Positions 34,293 through 46,994 of a stretch of DNA of 64,000 bases are shown here, piece by piece. The DNA comes from Acanthochlamys bracteata (lineage: Eukaryota > Streptophyta > Magnoliopsida > Pandanales > Velloziaceae). Below the pieces are notes generated by a model that saw only the letters and a program-made list of their open reading frames with translations, made no database searches and was not told the origin of the DNA. Each line of letters begins with the position of its first letter. The first letter of the stretch is position 1. Both the position numbers and the translations under genes were made by a program. Location of the stretch: contig CM034130.1 in the NCBI GenBank assembly GCA_019914995.1, positions 3,162,001-3,226,000 on the forward strand, written 5' to 3'.

Positions 34293-35942
34293 TTACTCTA
34301 TGTGGACCCAAATTCCATAGCTTGGAATCCGACCGTTGACGACAAACGCCATGTAATATCCCGGCGGAGCCATCACGTTAGATTTCGGCGCAACCGCAGC
34401 AACTTCATAAGTCAATGATCCGATCGCCGCTGCTGGATCTCCGTCGAGTCTTAACAGCCGTTGATTCATTGAAAATGCATGCGTTGTGAACGACGGCGAA
34501 ACCATCGTCACCCACACTCCTCTGGCACTTGGCCTCTGTTGCAAAACAAAGCGTAGCTTGAATCTCGTTCCGTACCTTAGCTCTATTGGGGAAGTTGTGA
34601 TTATTCTCGGCCTTGAGTTTGCGTTCTCTGGACCTAAGTAGTTCGGCGAGAAAGCTTCAAGACTAAGATCAGTTGGGTATTCGACGCCGGTGAAGTTGTA
34701 ATATATATGAGGGTTGCTACCGCCGACAAGAACTCTTCCGTCACGCAACAATATGGCTGTTGAATGATACATTCTTGGTCTTGAACCTGGGTTCTGCACT
34801 GTGAACCTTTTACCTACAGGTCCGTTGATGGAGTAGACGAGCGGATTCAGAACAGGTTGTTGTGCGTACTCCCAACCTGCTGTGCCCTTCGCCGCGCCGT
34901 TGATGATTAAAACTTCTTCGCCGCTTGGGAGAAGAACCATGTCGCCCATTACTCTAGGAGTTGGCATTGTTTCTATTACCCATGAAGGGTTTGGATCAGT
35001 AATCCTGATTCTGCCACAAGTGTTCAAGGCTGGATTGAACTTTTTATTTCTGCTTGCTTCAAGGAAGGAACCAGCCGGAGCACCGCCACAAACCATGACC
35101 TCTGCTTCGGTTCCTAAACCGTTTAAAGGAAGAAGCACCGAGGAACCGCAGCTCGGGTAGTTGCGTGGGCCGCCAGGCATTATCGGGTAAGTACGAACAA
35201 CAGTGTCGATCTTGTAATTGAAGAGAATAGAACGGTTGTTGGCGAAGATAAAGAGGTTTCCATCAACGTTCATGTGAACAAAAGGGTAAAGATTGTTCTC
35301 TTCTATATCGTGAGTCTCGACGAGAAGCCGCATGAGAATGGTGCCACGAGAGTTTGCGCTAACGCTTTCGTCTTTGGGATAAAACTCGTAGTTGAACTGT
35401 CGTCTACCGCCGATGATAAACGCACGACCGTCTGGCAAAATCTGGTTAGTTGCGTACCACCTCCGGGCGGTAAGAGCGTTTGGTGTTTCAACCCAATCAC
35501 TATCGCCAGTCGGAGCCATGATTCGAGCAGTGCGATCACCATCATTGTATCCACCGGTTTGGATAAGGCGACCGGAACGATCAACGGTACCGGATGAACA
35601 CCACGTGTCAGTGAGTACCATCAATGGCCGTACGGATCCGGTTGAGATGTCGTACTCAACAGAGTGAGCACTGCAGTCAGTCTTTAGTACTAGCTCGTTA
35701 GGATCATTCCGGCACCGGCCTTTAGAAAGCGAAATGTTCGATGCGCCGAAATCCGTCCGATCGAAAATAATCACACGGTCGTTGTGTAGTAACTGCATGT
35801 GCATGGCCGACACTCCGGTGCTGGGCGTTAGAAGCTCCCACGAGCCACCGGCCGCTAAAGAAATGGCAGCGAAGCATGTAATGAAGCAATAAAGCAAGAA
35901 CAGAAGAGGGAATTGTAGTAATGGGTTTGGTTTTGTCCCCAT
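34293..35942 (-). CDS. Glyoxal/galactose-oxidase-type secreted copper-radical oxidase (aldehyde oxidase GLOX-like)
   Basis: A single intact 549-codon exon. Residues 1-31 form a signal peptide (hydrophobic 'PLLFLLYCFITCFAAISLA'). A glyoxal-oxidase seven-bladed propeller (about 35-435) is followed by a C-terminal DUF1929 domain (about 440-548). The copper-radical site is recognisable by family alignment: C115 ('TDTWCSSG') and a Tyr in 'QFNYEFYP' (Y185 or Y188) for the Cys-Tyr cofactor, Y392-H393 in 'PRMYHSTA', and H488 in 'SFTTHAF'. N-glycosylation sequons are at N69, N236 and N416. The family oxidises aldehydes or sugars to acids with release of hydrogen peroxide in the cell wall; plant members act in the pollen/tapetum and wall. 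A TATA box lies about 60 bp upstream. Which paralogue it is cannot be decided. Confidence 0.95.
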   Translation of the reverse strand: MGTKPNPLLQFPLLFLLYCFITCFAAISLAAGGSWELLTPSTGVSAMHMQLLHNDRVIIFDRTDFGASNISLSKGRCRNDPNELVLKTDCSAHSVEYDISTGSVRPLMVLTDTWCSSGTVDRSGRLIQTGGYNDGDRTARIMAPTGDSDWVETPNALTARRWYATNQILPDGRAFIIGGRRQFNYEFYPKDESVSANSRGTILMRLLVETHDIEENNLYPFVHMNVDGNLFIFANNRSILFNYKIDTVVRTYPIMPGGPRNYPSCGSSVLLPLNGLGTEAEVMVCGGAPAGSFLEASRNKKFNPALNTCGRIRITDPNPSWVIETMPTPRVMGDMVLLPSGEEVLIINGAAKGTAGWEYAQQPVLNPLVYSINGPVGKRFTVQNPGSRPRMYHSTAILLRDGRVLVGGSNPHIYYNFTGVEYPTDLSLEAFSPNYLGPENANSRPRIITTSPIELRYGTRFKLRFVLQQRPSARGVWVTMVSPSFTTHAFSMNQRLLRLDGDPAAAIGSLTYEVAAVAPKSNVMAPPGYYMAFVVNGRIPSYGIWVHIE

Positions 35943-35997
35943 TTTCTTTCACAAACGTTTGGATTTTGTTGATCTTATGTTGTGTGTTTGGAATGTG

Positions 35998-36007
35998 TTA
36001 TTTATAG
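35998..36007 (-). promoter_or_regulatory. TATA box of the oxidase gene
   Basis: CTATAAATAA on the minus strand lies 56-65 bp upstream of the ATG at 35942. This implies a short 5' UTR of about 25-35 nt. Confidence 0.65.
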
Positions 36008-36224
36008 TGGAACGTGCGTAATGTAAGTATCAAAATCGTGATAATATATAATTACCAACAATCAATATGCATATAATTTTCCTACTTAACTTCATAATTT
36101 CCATGCATGCAGTGTGAGAAATGTTCTTAATTTTGTGTAGGATAGAAATCTTTGAATTTCGGTAGGGTGTCAACAGTTGTCTATCCATGCAACATCCTCA
36201 ATTTAATTACTTGGAAGATGAGCA

Positions 36225-36412
36225 GAAAAGTATTTTTTTAATTGTTTAGTGCAAAATTTTCAATAAAATTTTTTAAAAAATTTTACAAAAATAATAAAAT
36301 TATTATTAATTATTTTTTAAATTAAAAAAATAAATTTTAGTTTTAAAATAAAATAAAAATATTTTCTATTTTATAATAATACTTTGTTAAAATATTTCCA
36401 AACGTTCCGAAG
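36225..36412. mobile_element. AT-rich MITE remnant
   Basis: Starts 'ttgtttagtgcaaaat', with an A/T-only interior, and ends 'atttccaaacgttcc', as in the other 'gtttgg' elements. Confidence 0.5.
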
Positions 36413-36607
36413 TGTTATGTGGACTATAAAGGCAAGCACTTTGCTATTATATTGTACACCATAGTATATTGAACAATCAATTATTCATCAATTAAAAGAG
36501 AACAAAATGAACTTTCTTTAGGTATTCACATTTGACAACTCCATCTTGTTAGTATTATTATTGTCTTTTAATAAGGAATTCATGTATGGACCAACTTTTA
36601 ATTTAAG

Positions 36608-36842
36608 GTCGTGTTTGGAAGTAATTAAACTCTATTACTTTACATTTTTTTATTTTATAGTTTTTAATAAATTTTTCATAAAAATTTATAAAAATTTTAA
36701 AAAGTACAAAAAATTTTACATCCTAAGACTTTGTTATATTTATTTTTTAGGTAAAATATGTTGAGCTCAGTTTGCTAAAAATTTCTAACATATTTTATGT
36801 TTCAAAAAAAATTTATTTTATAAGCATATCCAAACATATCCT
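36608..36842. mobile_element. AT-rich MITE
   Basis: The ends 'gtcgtgtttggaagta' and 'tatccaaacatatcc' are complementary. The open frame inside it is Phe/Tyr/Lys-rich junk. Confidence 0.55.
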
Positions 36843-37407
36843 AACTCATCTAAAGATAAGGGCTTGTTTAGAGCACTCCGCTTGTTTACTTTTTTTTTTA
36901 TAAAATTATTTATTGGTGATTCATTATTATAAATTTATTTTCATAAATTTAATGTCAATAAGTCATTTTAAATTATAAAATCCATAACTTTATTGCTAGA
37001 TTACTTACTTATAAATAAAAACAAGCTTAACAACTAAGAAAATGGCAGAGATATATATCTTAACTTGTTGTAGGAATGTACACAAAATTTGTGACCGATG
37101 AATTAGCACATAATATCCCAACTTCATATAGTTGATTCCCAGCCAAAATAGAGATATATAGTTACTGTGTGGTAGTGCTTCTCTATATTCATTTTAATTT
37201 TTTGTTTTCTAAAAACTTTTCTATAAAGTTATTGTTAAAAATTTAAAAAGTATAAATAAATTATACATTATAGAATACTTGCATGTATAATTATTATTAT
37301 TCTCTAAACTAAATAAGAAAAAGCTCATTAAAAAAATACTATTTTAAACAATTCCTAATTCCCCATACTTGAAAAAGGTTAACATGGATTAAAAAGTAAA
37401 CTACTAA

Positions 37408-37660
37408 GGGTTGCGTTTGGTTCAAATTACCATAAAAATAATTTTTCAATTTTTTATTTTATGATTTTTAATATATATTTTATAAATATTTAAAATTTTA
37501 GAATGTGTATAAAAAATTTATATAGTAAAAGTCTTTAATTACATATTTTAATTATTTTTTTAGATAAAAATAATATAGCTTATTTTTTAAAAAAATAAAA
37601 ATATTTTTCATTCAAAATAAGTTTTATTTTAAAAGTAATTTCAAACGTTCTATAAAAAAT
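37408..37660. mobile_element. AT-rich MITE
   Basis: Bounded by 'gttgcgtttggttcaaa' and 'gtaatttcaaacgtt'. It contains 'atatattttataaatattta', shared with the copies at 32899 and 39015. Confidence 0.65.
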
Positions 37661-38170
37661 ACATAATAAGACACCTTTCGCAATTCTTTTGAACTCTATT
37701 TTATTCAATTTAATAAATTTAATTTGAAATTAAAAAATGTATAAAAAGTAATATATCATGATTTATAAAATTTTATTATTATTATTTTTATTTTTTAAAT
37801 ATAAAATAAACTTTATTTTAAAATATTTATAAAAATATTATTTTATAAGCATTCAAAAGGTCTTCTAAAACTTTGGCTCCATTATCTTGTATTGGTCAAG
37901 ACAAGATAGGAATGTTGAATACGGAAGACTTAAAAGACATACTGCTAGACATACCACATAAATTCATAGATATACATATTGAGACAATGAGATGCTTCGA
38001 GTATTCCGTATCTCTTTATTTGTAGCAACAAATTAAAAGTGTTACAACTTGGTTACCAACTAATCGTCCATCTAACATTTGGCGTCACATTTTACGTACT
38101 TTTCAGAATTTTCAAATCTAAAAAAGTTTTATATATAATATTTGTAGGATCAGAATTTTTAAAATAAATT

Positions 38171-38735
38171 AATTGACTAACAATTTAGAAGCTAGCATCT
38201 TTATTTATAAACACATAACTATTTAAACATCTAATCAATACAGAACTATTAAAAAGTATGTGCTATTAAATCTATCAAATTAGAGTTCATTTAATCAAAT
38301 ACAAAATAACTTGATAGCTTATTTTTAAATTAACTAATCTATTTTTTACTTGAGCATCATATCTAAGCTTATTTATTACTAATTCGAATCTAGATTAACT
38401 TGAAGGCTTGTAACTTTCTTTCAGCAATAGACCGTGTGGTTCTATTCTATCGAATTCTAATATCAATTATAGGATTGAGTTCTCAAACTAAAGTAATTGC
38501 CAACTATTTAGGAATTAGTATCTTTCACTTATAAATAAATATTTATTCTAGTATTCAATCAATATGTGAATATTAAAAAGTGTGAACTATTAAATCTACT
38601 AAGCCAGCATCTACGTGACTTAATTCAAGACGAATTGCTACCTTATTTCTAAATTGACTAGCCTATTTTTTAGTTGAGCACTATTTTTAGATCTCTCCGT
38701 TACTAATTCGAATCTAAACCAATTTGAAAATCAAT
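38171..38735. repeat. Two diverged direct repeats of about 240 bp
   Basis: 38171-38405 and 38491-38735 share, in order, 'tattaaaaagt', 'ctattaaatct', 'aattgactagcctattttt'-like, 'gttgagca' and 'ttactaattcgaatcta' blocks. They may be a tandem duplication or the LTRs of a small decayed element. No primer site seen. Confidence 0.6.
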
Positions 38736-39014
38736 AATATTTTAAAATTATTTTAAAGTATAATTAAATTATATATTATAAAATTATTATAAATATTATT
38801 TCCTTAAAAAATTACAAAAATATTTCTTTTTATTTAAGTCTTTCTATTGTTGGGCTATTCCAATTATGCCTTACATCTGTACATGCACTCTTCACTAGAA
38901 TTTGATTTATAATTTACTTTCTATTCACTCGGTTAAGACAGAGATCTCGTTCCAAAGTTGTTTAGAAGAAAAAAACCAAAATGGAAAACTTGTTTTAATT
39001 AGAAAGAGGACATT

Positions 39015-39276
39015 AAGGCTGCGTTCGGCAGTGAATACCAAAAGCAAATTTTTAACTTTTCTCTATTTCATATTTTTTAATATATATTTTATAAATATTT
39101 AAAAATTTTATTTAAAAATTTAGATAGTGTAGAAAAATTTTACGTAATGAGATCTTTTTATTATATATTTTTATTATTTTTTTAAAATAAAAAAAATAAA
39201 ATTTATTTTTTAAAAATAATAAAAATATTCTTTATTTTAAAAAAATTTTATTTTACGAGTAATTTCAAACGCAAAA
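39015..39276. mobile_element. AT-rich MITE
   Basis: The ends 'ggctgcgttcggcagtga' and 'gtaatttcaaacgcaaaac' flank an A/T-only interior nearly identical to that of the 37408 copy. Confidence 0.65.
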
Positions 39277-39886
39277 CGTGCAGTAGATAAGAAGGCAGTG
39301 GATTTTTCTTTGTTGAAGCATAGAGACAAATAGCCAATCAGCTCCAAATCTGCAAGCTTGCTTTGGTAATATAAGGCAGTTTGTTTTAAGGTGTTGTTCT
39401 TTTCGACAGTGTTCCTGCAACATTTCAATTTTATCCCTTTCTTTAAAAAATGAACTAGGGAGATAAGTTTAAAAGATAACTATTTTGATGAATTTTTTTT
39501 GAATATTTTCAAATTATTCTTTTTATTCACCTTATTTAGGTTTTTTTTATTATTAACAAAATGAGTTATTAGAGTAAATTTTTAAAAGTGTGTTTAAGTT
39601 TTGTATTTATTTTGTTTGAACGTGAAGTTTTTTATTTATAAAATTTGAATTTTAGAATTAGAATTTGTAGATGGAAAATTAAGTTGAATTTATGTGTTTA
39701 TATTGTTTTGAAAATAAATTAAAAGTGAAAGTTTTATAAAAGAATTGAGTTTAAAATGTTGGTAAATATACCCTTATTGTTCTTGCTATCTTATTATTCT
39801 AGCAAGCAATGTTTATGAATTTGCCTAATAAAGTTAAACCTTTGATACCACACTTTTCTTGTATATTTTAGTTTTATTTTTATTCC

Positions 39887-39890
<4 letters not shown>

Positions 39891-39919
<29 letters not shown>
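39891..39919. repeat. TA microsatellite
   Basis: About 14 TA repeats. Confidence 0.9.
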
Positions 39920-39923
<4 letters not shown>

Positions 39924-40289
39924 TAAAGAATTATAAATTTCTGAGGAATTTAATTCAGATGCCTTCTATTGCTTTTCCTTTTTCTTTTACTTCCTTTCCA
40001 GACTCTGAATTCCTTTGTGTTATGAAGCGTGGAAGCGAAGGAAATTCCAAAAAGTACAGCACAACACTTGCTGCAATTTAATTAATAAACAAATAAGAGA
40101 AGAAAGAGCAGCTATCTTCATATAATCACAAATTAAAAAATTTTGAATGGCACCAACACTATCTTTTCGTAGCATTCGTTCTTAACAACGTAGAGAGAGT
40201 TGAGTTCTGGTTTGTGTTTTGTCGTTTGAAAAAAAATAATAAATACATTGTTACCTCTAGCAATTGTACTAGAACTATTTGGATGACAT

Positions 40290-40852
40290 ATCTAGATTAG
40301 AGATGATAATATATAATTCAATAAATTCAATCTAAAATCAATCTATTTAAATGGATTCATAAGTATAGTTTTAACCGAGTTCGAATCGATCTGAATTTGA
40401 TCTAAAATAAAATAAATTTAAATTAGATTCGGATTGACCCAAAATTAATCTATTTAATTAGTATAAATATTTAAATAGTATATTATTTAATAATTAAATA
40501 TATTTAAAATAGTAATATTAAATTTTAATTTAGTATATATATATATATCTCTTAACTTATTATATTTAATTAATTGGTTACTAAATTAATAAATTTTATC
40601 AAAATTAATATATAGTGTTAATTAACAATTTTTACTTATTATTGTTAGATATAATTTTATAATTTTCATATTAATAATTTTAATTATTAAATAGATCGAT
40701 CGAATTTAATTTAATTATCAAATAAATTGAATTAGAATTGATAATTTTGATTCATATAAATATATGAATCAAATTAAAATTCAATAATTTTGATCTTATT
40801 ATTATATAAATTGATTTGAATCCGATTAATCTATTTTGTCATCCCTAATCTA
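40290..40852. mobile_element. AT-rich element with 'gattagagatgat' ends
   Basis: The left end 'gattagagatgataat' and right end 'gtcatccctaatc' are inverted repeats. The interior repeats 'aatttaatt', 'gaatcgatctgaatttgat' and 'aattgaatt' motifs. It has no coding capacity and is a probable non-autonomous DNA element. Confidence 0.5.
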
Positions 40853-41863
40853 TATATTCCTTCTTTATAACCTTATACTAGGCTACCAATGCATATCAAA
40901 TGCAGACATAGATGTAGTTTTAACTTTCAGTTTCCTGCATGTTCAGCAAAATGTAAATAACCTGATTCTTAGATTTGTTTCTGACATTGCTGTCTAATCT
41001 GAAGTACAAATAGTAGGTGCTTTTGCTTTATCAGACTCTTCACTCCACTTGCCCAAGCCATGAATGTTTCTCTGCTTCTTTTTCCTCTTTCTTTCTCATT
41101 TCTTTCATGTGATACATGCAATCAGCGGTTGAAATCAATCAAGAGAAAACTTAGAAATTTAAGTTGTAATGTTTGTTATTTCAGATAAATTAATGCTAGC
41201 AGGTATTCAGTCTTCAATTAACACTTACCATCATTATGCATGAAACTAGAAAAACATCCTGATGAACTCAACTTCGAACAAAATTTTCTAAATTTATCTA
41301 TACACAGAAATTAATGGCACTCTTTAAGAAGGCGCATTTATGAGTTGAGCACTCACAGCCGTATGAAACTCTCTTTTATACTACCATAAATATTTATTAA
41401 ATAAAGACGGTTACCTAAACGCGTCTCTATATATAGAGAGTATTTGGCAAAATATTTCTCATTATTTTTCATTCTATCTAAATTTATATATTTTTAAATA
41501 TTTTTTTATATATTTAGAAAATATAACTAAATTATATATATATTAAAAAAATAAATTTATATTTTGGAGAAGTTTCAGCGTTATAAATGCTTGAAGATAG
41601 AAAGCAAGGGGACAAATATACCTGAAAATGACACTTGAACAATTTTCTACGACCTGTTTAAACTACAACAGCTGATGAGAATCAAGGCAGGCTGAACTGA
41701 AGGGACAGAAGCAATCCGACACCATCCACAATAGGAAGCTGATGGAATAGAAAACACGCTTTTATTTCGTAAGCAACTATTATCTCTTTCTTATCTAAGG
41801 ATCAACTTTCTTGAGAAAATAAAATTTAGTGAAACTATTTACAAAATAATTTCTCTTTATTTA

Positions 41864-41903
<40 letters not shown>

Positions 41904-42049
41904 ATATACATAATATATAATTTATTAATACATTTGAAATTGTTTTGAAAATATTAAATATTTAAAAAATTATTCTTAGAACAATTAAGGTGTCGTTTTT
42001 AGCTCGAACTAAAATATACTTCCAAATCATCCACTTACACTACTACAGA
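40853..42049. other. Intergenic, nothing recognised
   Basis: AT-rich, with another MITE-like block (41431-41590) and a TA microsatellite (41869-41900). No exons or RNA genes supported. Confidence 0.45.
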
Positions 42050-42260
42050 GTGTGTGTTTGGTATTGTTTTTATGATACTTATTAATTCAAATAATTATTT
42101 TATATTTTATAATATAATTTTTTTAATATTTTATAAATTTTTTTAAAAATTAAAATGTAAAAAAATATATATGGTAAAATTTTTATTCAATAATTTTAGT
42201 TTTAAGCTCATATCATCTTATACTTTTTATTTTATAATTTTTATAAATTATTTATGTATT
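42050..42260. mobile_element. AT-rich MITE remnant
   Basis: Starts 'gtgtgtttggtattg' and continues with the same A/T-only phrases as the other copies. The right end is unclear. Confidence 0.4.
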
Positions 42261-43948
42261 AAATAAAGCTAGCTAGCATCATATATCATCAACAGCGAAC
42301 TACGTACCTTGTCAATATGCAAAACCAATTATTCCGTAGTCCTCAGATAGCAGTATAATCAAACTCAAGTCATTTCAGACAATCAATCAAGAGGAGGGAA
42401 AATGTCTCACATTCAAACAGATGAAATATAGATAACTTTCACCAGTGAGCAATATCTAAGTGATTAATTAAGATAAATTATTCCATCACAAACGTTTTCC
42501 CTCGTACTGTGAAATTTCGCGAAAGTAAAGCATACAGCCAATGAGCTTCTGCAGTTGCAAACAACATGGCACCTGCTTTAATACGTACGGAATTGAAGGA
42601 ATTCAAGTTTGTTGTTGTAGACTTCTATAACACAGTCACCAACGAAGATGTTGGGAAGAAAATATAGCAATGGCAAGCATAGTGCAGAAAACAAAACAAC
42701 CTCTCCGGCATTGGTCTGGGCACTTATCAGTCTGGTATTTCTAATATCCCAAACATGACCTCATTCTATCGTAGCCAGGTGAATACATACAACCACAAAA
42801 GAAGCCATAACATCTAGGCAACTCTTCTTCCTTGTTCCCAGCTACGCCTAAAAATAGATGAGCAGGTTTGTGACAAACATGAGAAACCAAGTGCATGTCT
42901 ATTTCAAAGGTATGAATAAAATGCACCGTCTCTGCTTTTATATTCTGTACTCGTACTTGCAGCATTTGACATGATACTAGGTATCGGTAATTTCTCGAGA
43001 TGAAGATTAATCTAAATATGAGAATTAATATGAGCGGAGTTCTGATAAATATACATACTAGCCAACTACAGGTAACTTCTACAGGAAAACCAAGTAGCAA
43101 AACTACGGAATTCTATACATAAGAAAATGGAATGCTGACTTAAATAGTATTCTGCAACTAGCAAACCGGTACCTGATCCTCGCAAAGCACTATGGTACGG
43201 CCACTAGTATTAACCAAAGAGTGTAAGCTTGTATGTCTAGTGCACATAGTATACCGATATGTCCACGATTAAATCCACTAACTATGCGTTCCTTTTATGT
43301 ATGGGACCTAAGGATGGCCCCTCACAATCCACAGTCTGAACTTTGGCATTTTTTTCTAAGCAACTTCAGCAGTTGCCGTCTCTAGTGATACAAAATGCAT
43401 GTCCAAGCTGAAAAAAGGCAACATTCTTTCAATCACATGATAACTTAGCTATGATATTCAAAACCCATTTCAGCTGCTTCATCATCTGTATATTTGTTTC
43501 GCTGAAAGATCCAAACTCATACGTAAACTGGGTAGCAATGGGACTTCCTTCCCTAGGAAGTTCGAGAGACACCTCTCGGTGTAACGAGCTAAGTTCAACC
43601 ACCACAAGCTAAGTCTTTTGAGTCGCTAGTTCATTCAATAAGCCCCGACTATATAAGCCTATATCCACAACTTGCATGCACATTCAGATCTCAATCTTGA
43701 CTCCTTAGAAAGCCAAGAGAGAATGTCAAGCATTATTCCAATGATGATCCAATACCCAATTCTGTATCCAAGCTCAACGGGACCGAAGACCTCCCAAAGT
43801 AGTCAGCAATTATCTATCGCAGCCTGCATTACCATTATTCGTTTGAAGTAAAATAAAATTGTTGAACCATCAGATAAGCATAAGATAAGAACACTATTAT
43901 GGTGATTCCCACAAAAAAAAAGAAAAAAAGAAAAAGAGTAATATTATG
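42261..43948. other. Low-copy intergenic DNA
   Basis: More balanced in composition than its surroundings but without a convincing gene. The best candidate exon is on the minus strand at about 43686-43815, reported as a finding. The 119-codon frame at 42741-43100 resembles nothing and has no splice context. Confidence 0.4.
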
Positions 43949-44468
43949 TGTAGAGAATTATATTTAATGACTTATTTTTTTTTATTAATATGAGCACATA
44001 TATATACACTCAAAGTTTTCAAAAGTTAAATATTCCTAAAATCAAATCTTTCTAAAATCAATCTAAATCAAATCTTTTTAGAATAAAATAAAATTTAATC
44101 TTTCTATATAAAATTTTTTTAAATTAAGCGTTCCAAATATAGAAAAGAATTAAATATCCTTATCATGCCCCCGCAAGATAAAGCTCCGATCGGAGATTCC
44201 AATCTTGTACCGAAGAAGAAGGAAGTGCATTCGAGGAAGTGGTTTGGTGAGTGCGTCAGCCAGTTGATCTTGTGATGAAACATTGGTGACGCATAAAGCA
44301 CCACTTTGAACTTTGTCCCTAGTAAAGTGAAAGTCAATGGCAATATGTGTCATCCTAAAATGAAAAACTGGATTGGAGTATAAATGTTAGCACCAATATT
44401 GTCACAATATATGACAGGAATAGCTAGAAGTTGAACACCAAGCTCAAATAGAAGAGAGCAAATTTAAC

Positions 44469-45514
44469 TTAGTTTTGCAGCAGTGGAGGCAACAGAACGA
44501 TATTCAGCTTCCGTAGCGGAACGAGCAACGGTTCATTATTTTTTGAACTCCAGGAGATTAGATTGCGATCTAAGTACACCATATCGGCACTGGTAGAGGT
44601 GGAGTCATCTTTGGTACCTGCCCAGTCAGCATCCGAAAATGCATGCAAAGATAGAGGTGATTCACGATATAAAAGTAATCCGTGATTCAGTGTACCAGAT
44701 AGATAGCGAATGAGGCGTTTGACGGCTGTCCAATGTTCAGTTATTGACCGACGCATAAACTGAAAGAGTTTGTTCATTGCAAATGCAATATCCGGCCGTG
44801 TGAGAGACAGATATTGAAGGCTCCCAATTATCGTCTGAAATTCTGTTAGATCAGACAAAGCTGTGCTGGTATGAAGTGTCAATATTGGACTGGTGGAAAA
44901 GGAAGTCATGACGAGTTTTGCATCGACCATTTTAGTTCGGAAAAGGAGATCGGTAATGTATCGTCGTTGAGAGAGAAAAAGATCATAATTGTGTAGAATA
45001 ACCTCAACACCAAGAAAAAATGATAATGACCTAAGATTTTTCAATGAGAATCATTGGGTAAGAAGCTATACAAATCATTTTACCATATTCTGAATATCTC
45101 TTGTAATGATCAGATCATCAACATAGATAAATAAGTAAATGAGATGCCCTCCTGTGTTAAGAAAGTTGATGAAGCCAGAGTGAGGTGTCCGCATGAAAGT
45201 TGATGAAGTCAAAGTCAAGTAAAAATATTTTGATACCAACCTCATGGTGCTTGTTTGAGACTATAAATAGCTTTGCGAAGTTTGCAGATATGAGTGAAAA
45301 AATCTGGATCAATAAATTCGGATGATTGAGTCATGTAGACGTCTTCAAATAGGTGTCGTTGAAGAAATGCATTATTAATATCAAGCTGACGAAATGACCA
45401 CCCCCTACTGATGGCAAGACTTAGAATAAGACAAAAAGTTATTGGTTTGATAACTGGACTAAATGTGTCATTATATTCCACTTCGGACGGTTGATGAAAT
45501 TTCTTAGCATCCAA
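44469..45514 (-). pseudogene. Copia reverse transcriptase and RNase H fragments
   Basis: 45242-45514 has the RT start ('NDTFSPVIKP', 'WSFRQLDINNAFL', 'YSLKQAP'). 44469-45044 has the RT/RNase H connection and RNase H ('SLQYLSLTRPDIAFAMN', 'LHAFSDADWAGTKDD'). Between them (about 45045-45240), where the catalytic YVDD block should be, the frame is broken. The RNase H tail continues at about 44150-44353 ('LADALTKPLPR'). Confidence 0.85.
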
Positions 45515-45787
45515 ACGTGCTTTATATCTATCAATAGAGTCATTAGAAAGTTTTTTAGTGTGAAAAATTCACTTACATCCCACAATATTTTGTGTGAAGT
45601 CAGATGGAACAAATGCCCAAGTGCCATTTCGAACAAGAGTATCAAACTCTTCGAACATGGCCCGACGCCATTTAGGATCTTTAAGGGCTTGGGTCGTAGT
45701 TGTTGGTTCTAAGTCATCAGAGATGGATAGTTGAGCTGTCAAGTTGAGTTTTTGAATAGGCTTGTGGATGTTGTTATTGAATCTAGT

Positions 45788-46525
45788 TTATATGGGATGA
45801 TTATTGTTGGTTGAAGTATGTGGTTCACTGAAAGACTCAGTAGGATTGGTAGAATGGGGCACAAGTGATGTAGATGATAAATTTGAATTGTTGGAGGTAT
45901 CTTCGTGCGGTGGTGGTGCTACGTTAAATGGTATTGTGAGTGGCACTAAGGAGGGGATGGAAATTAGAATAGTGAAAACAGGAGGAGAGTAGGGGTCCCA
46001 TGTGTCAACAGCGGTGGATTCAAGACAGGAAATATTACATTGAAGAGAGAAAAAAGGCAAAACAGATTCAACAAATTCAACATGGCGAGACACAGATTTT
46101 GGAGGTAAAATTGTCAAGACAATGATATGCACTTTATGTAAGAGAGTAGCCGGGTAAAAAATATGGTTTGGATCGAGGGGCAAGTTTGTGAGTTGAATAG
46201 GGACGAAACCAAGGATAGCATAAACAACCAAATACTCGAAGTTTGGAATAGTTGGTGGACGGCAAAATATTTTTCCAAAGGGAGAAGTGATTTTGAAGTG
46301 TTGGAGTGGATAGACGATTAATGTGATAAACGGTGGTAGCAAAAGAGTGAGACCAATATGTGAGTGTGAGAGATGTATGAGAAAAAAAAGAGAAACTAGT
46401 TTCAACAATGTGACAGTGTCATCGTTCAGAGTATCAATTATGTTCTGTAGTATGTGGGAGAATGGTGAGGTAAGAAATACCATTTTTAGAGAGAAAATTT
46501 TCAAAACTTTGATATTCTCCACCAT
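45788..46525 (-). pseudogene. Copia integrase fragment
   Basis: A 245-codon frame holding the C-terminal half of Copia integrase in altered form ('LQHFKITSPFGKIF', 'RHVEFVESVLPFF') and the Pro/Ser/Thr-rich linker to RT. The catalytic core is disrupted upstream. Confidence 0.7.
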
Positions 46526-46994
46526 TGTCGGTGTAAACAGTAATAATTTTGTGGAAGAAATAATTTTTTATAAGAGTTTTGAAGAGAATAAGGATTTCAG
46601 GCATATTAGATTTTGTTTTGAATGGGTATAACCATATATATTTGGTGAAGTGATCGACGAAAATAACATAATATTTGAAACTATCATGAGATATAATAGG
46701 TGAAGTCTAAACATCAGAGAAAATAATTTCAATAGGATTAGAAGAAGTAAGAGTGGATTTAAAAAATGGTAACTTGTGACTTCTATTGCAGTGATAATAG
46801 TTATAAAAAATTATTGTGGATACAGGAGTAGATAATTATAACTGACCATTAGATATGATATATTTGAAGATTTGAAAAAATGGATGCCATAGTCTATTAC
46901 TCCATTCGGATGAAGAGGTTTTGACACTGGATAGAGTAAGTAATGATGAAGATTAGGTTGTTATGATTAACCACTCATAAACGCCATTTTTCGT

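Noticed and set aside
34882..35667. Plus-strand frames opposite the oxidase gene
   Set aside because: They are antisense shadows of an intact 549-codon exon with recognisable active-site residues.
42741..43100. 119-codon minus-strand frame as a gene
   Set aside because: No recognisable domain, no splice context, no start or promoter features; its composition looks non-coding.
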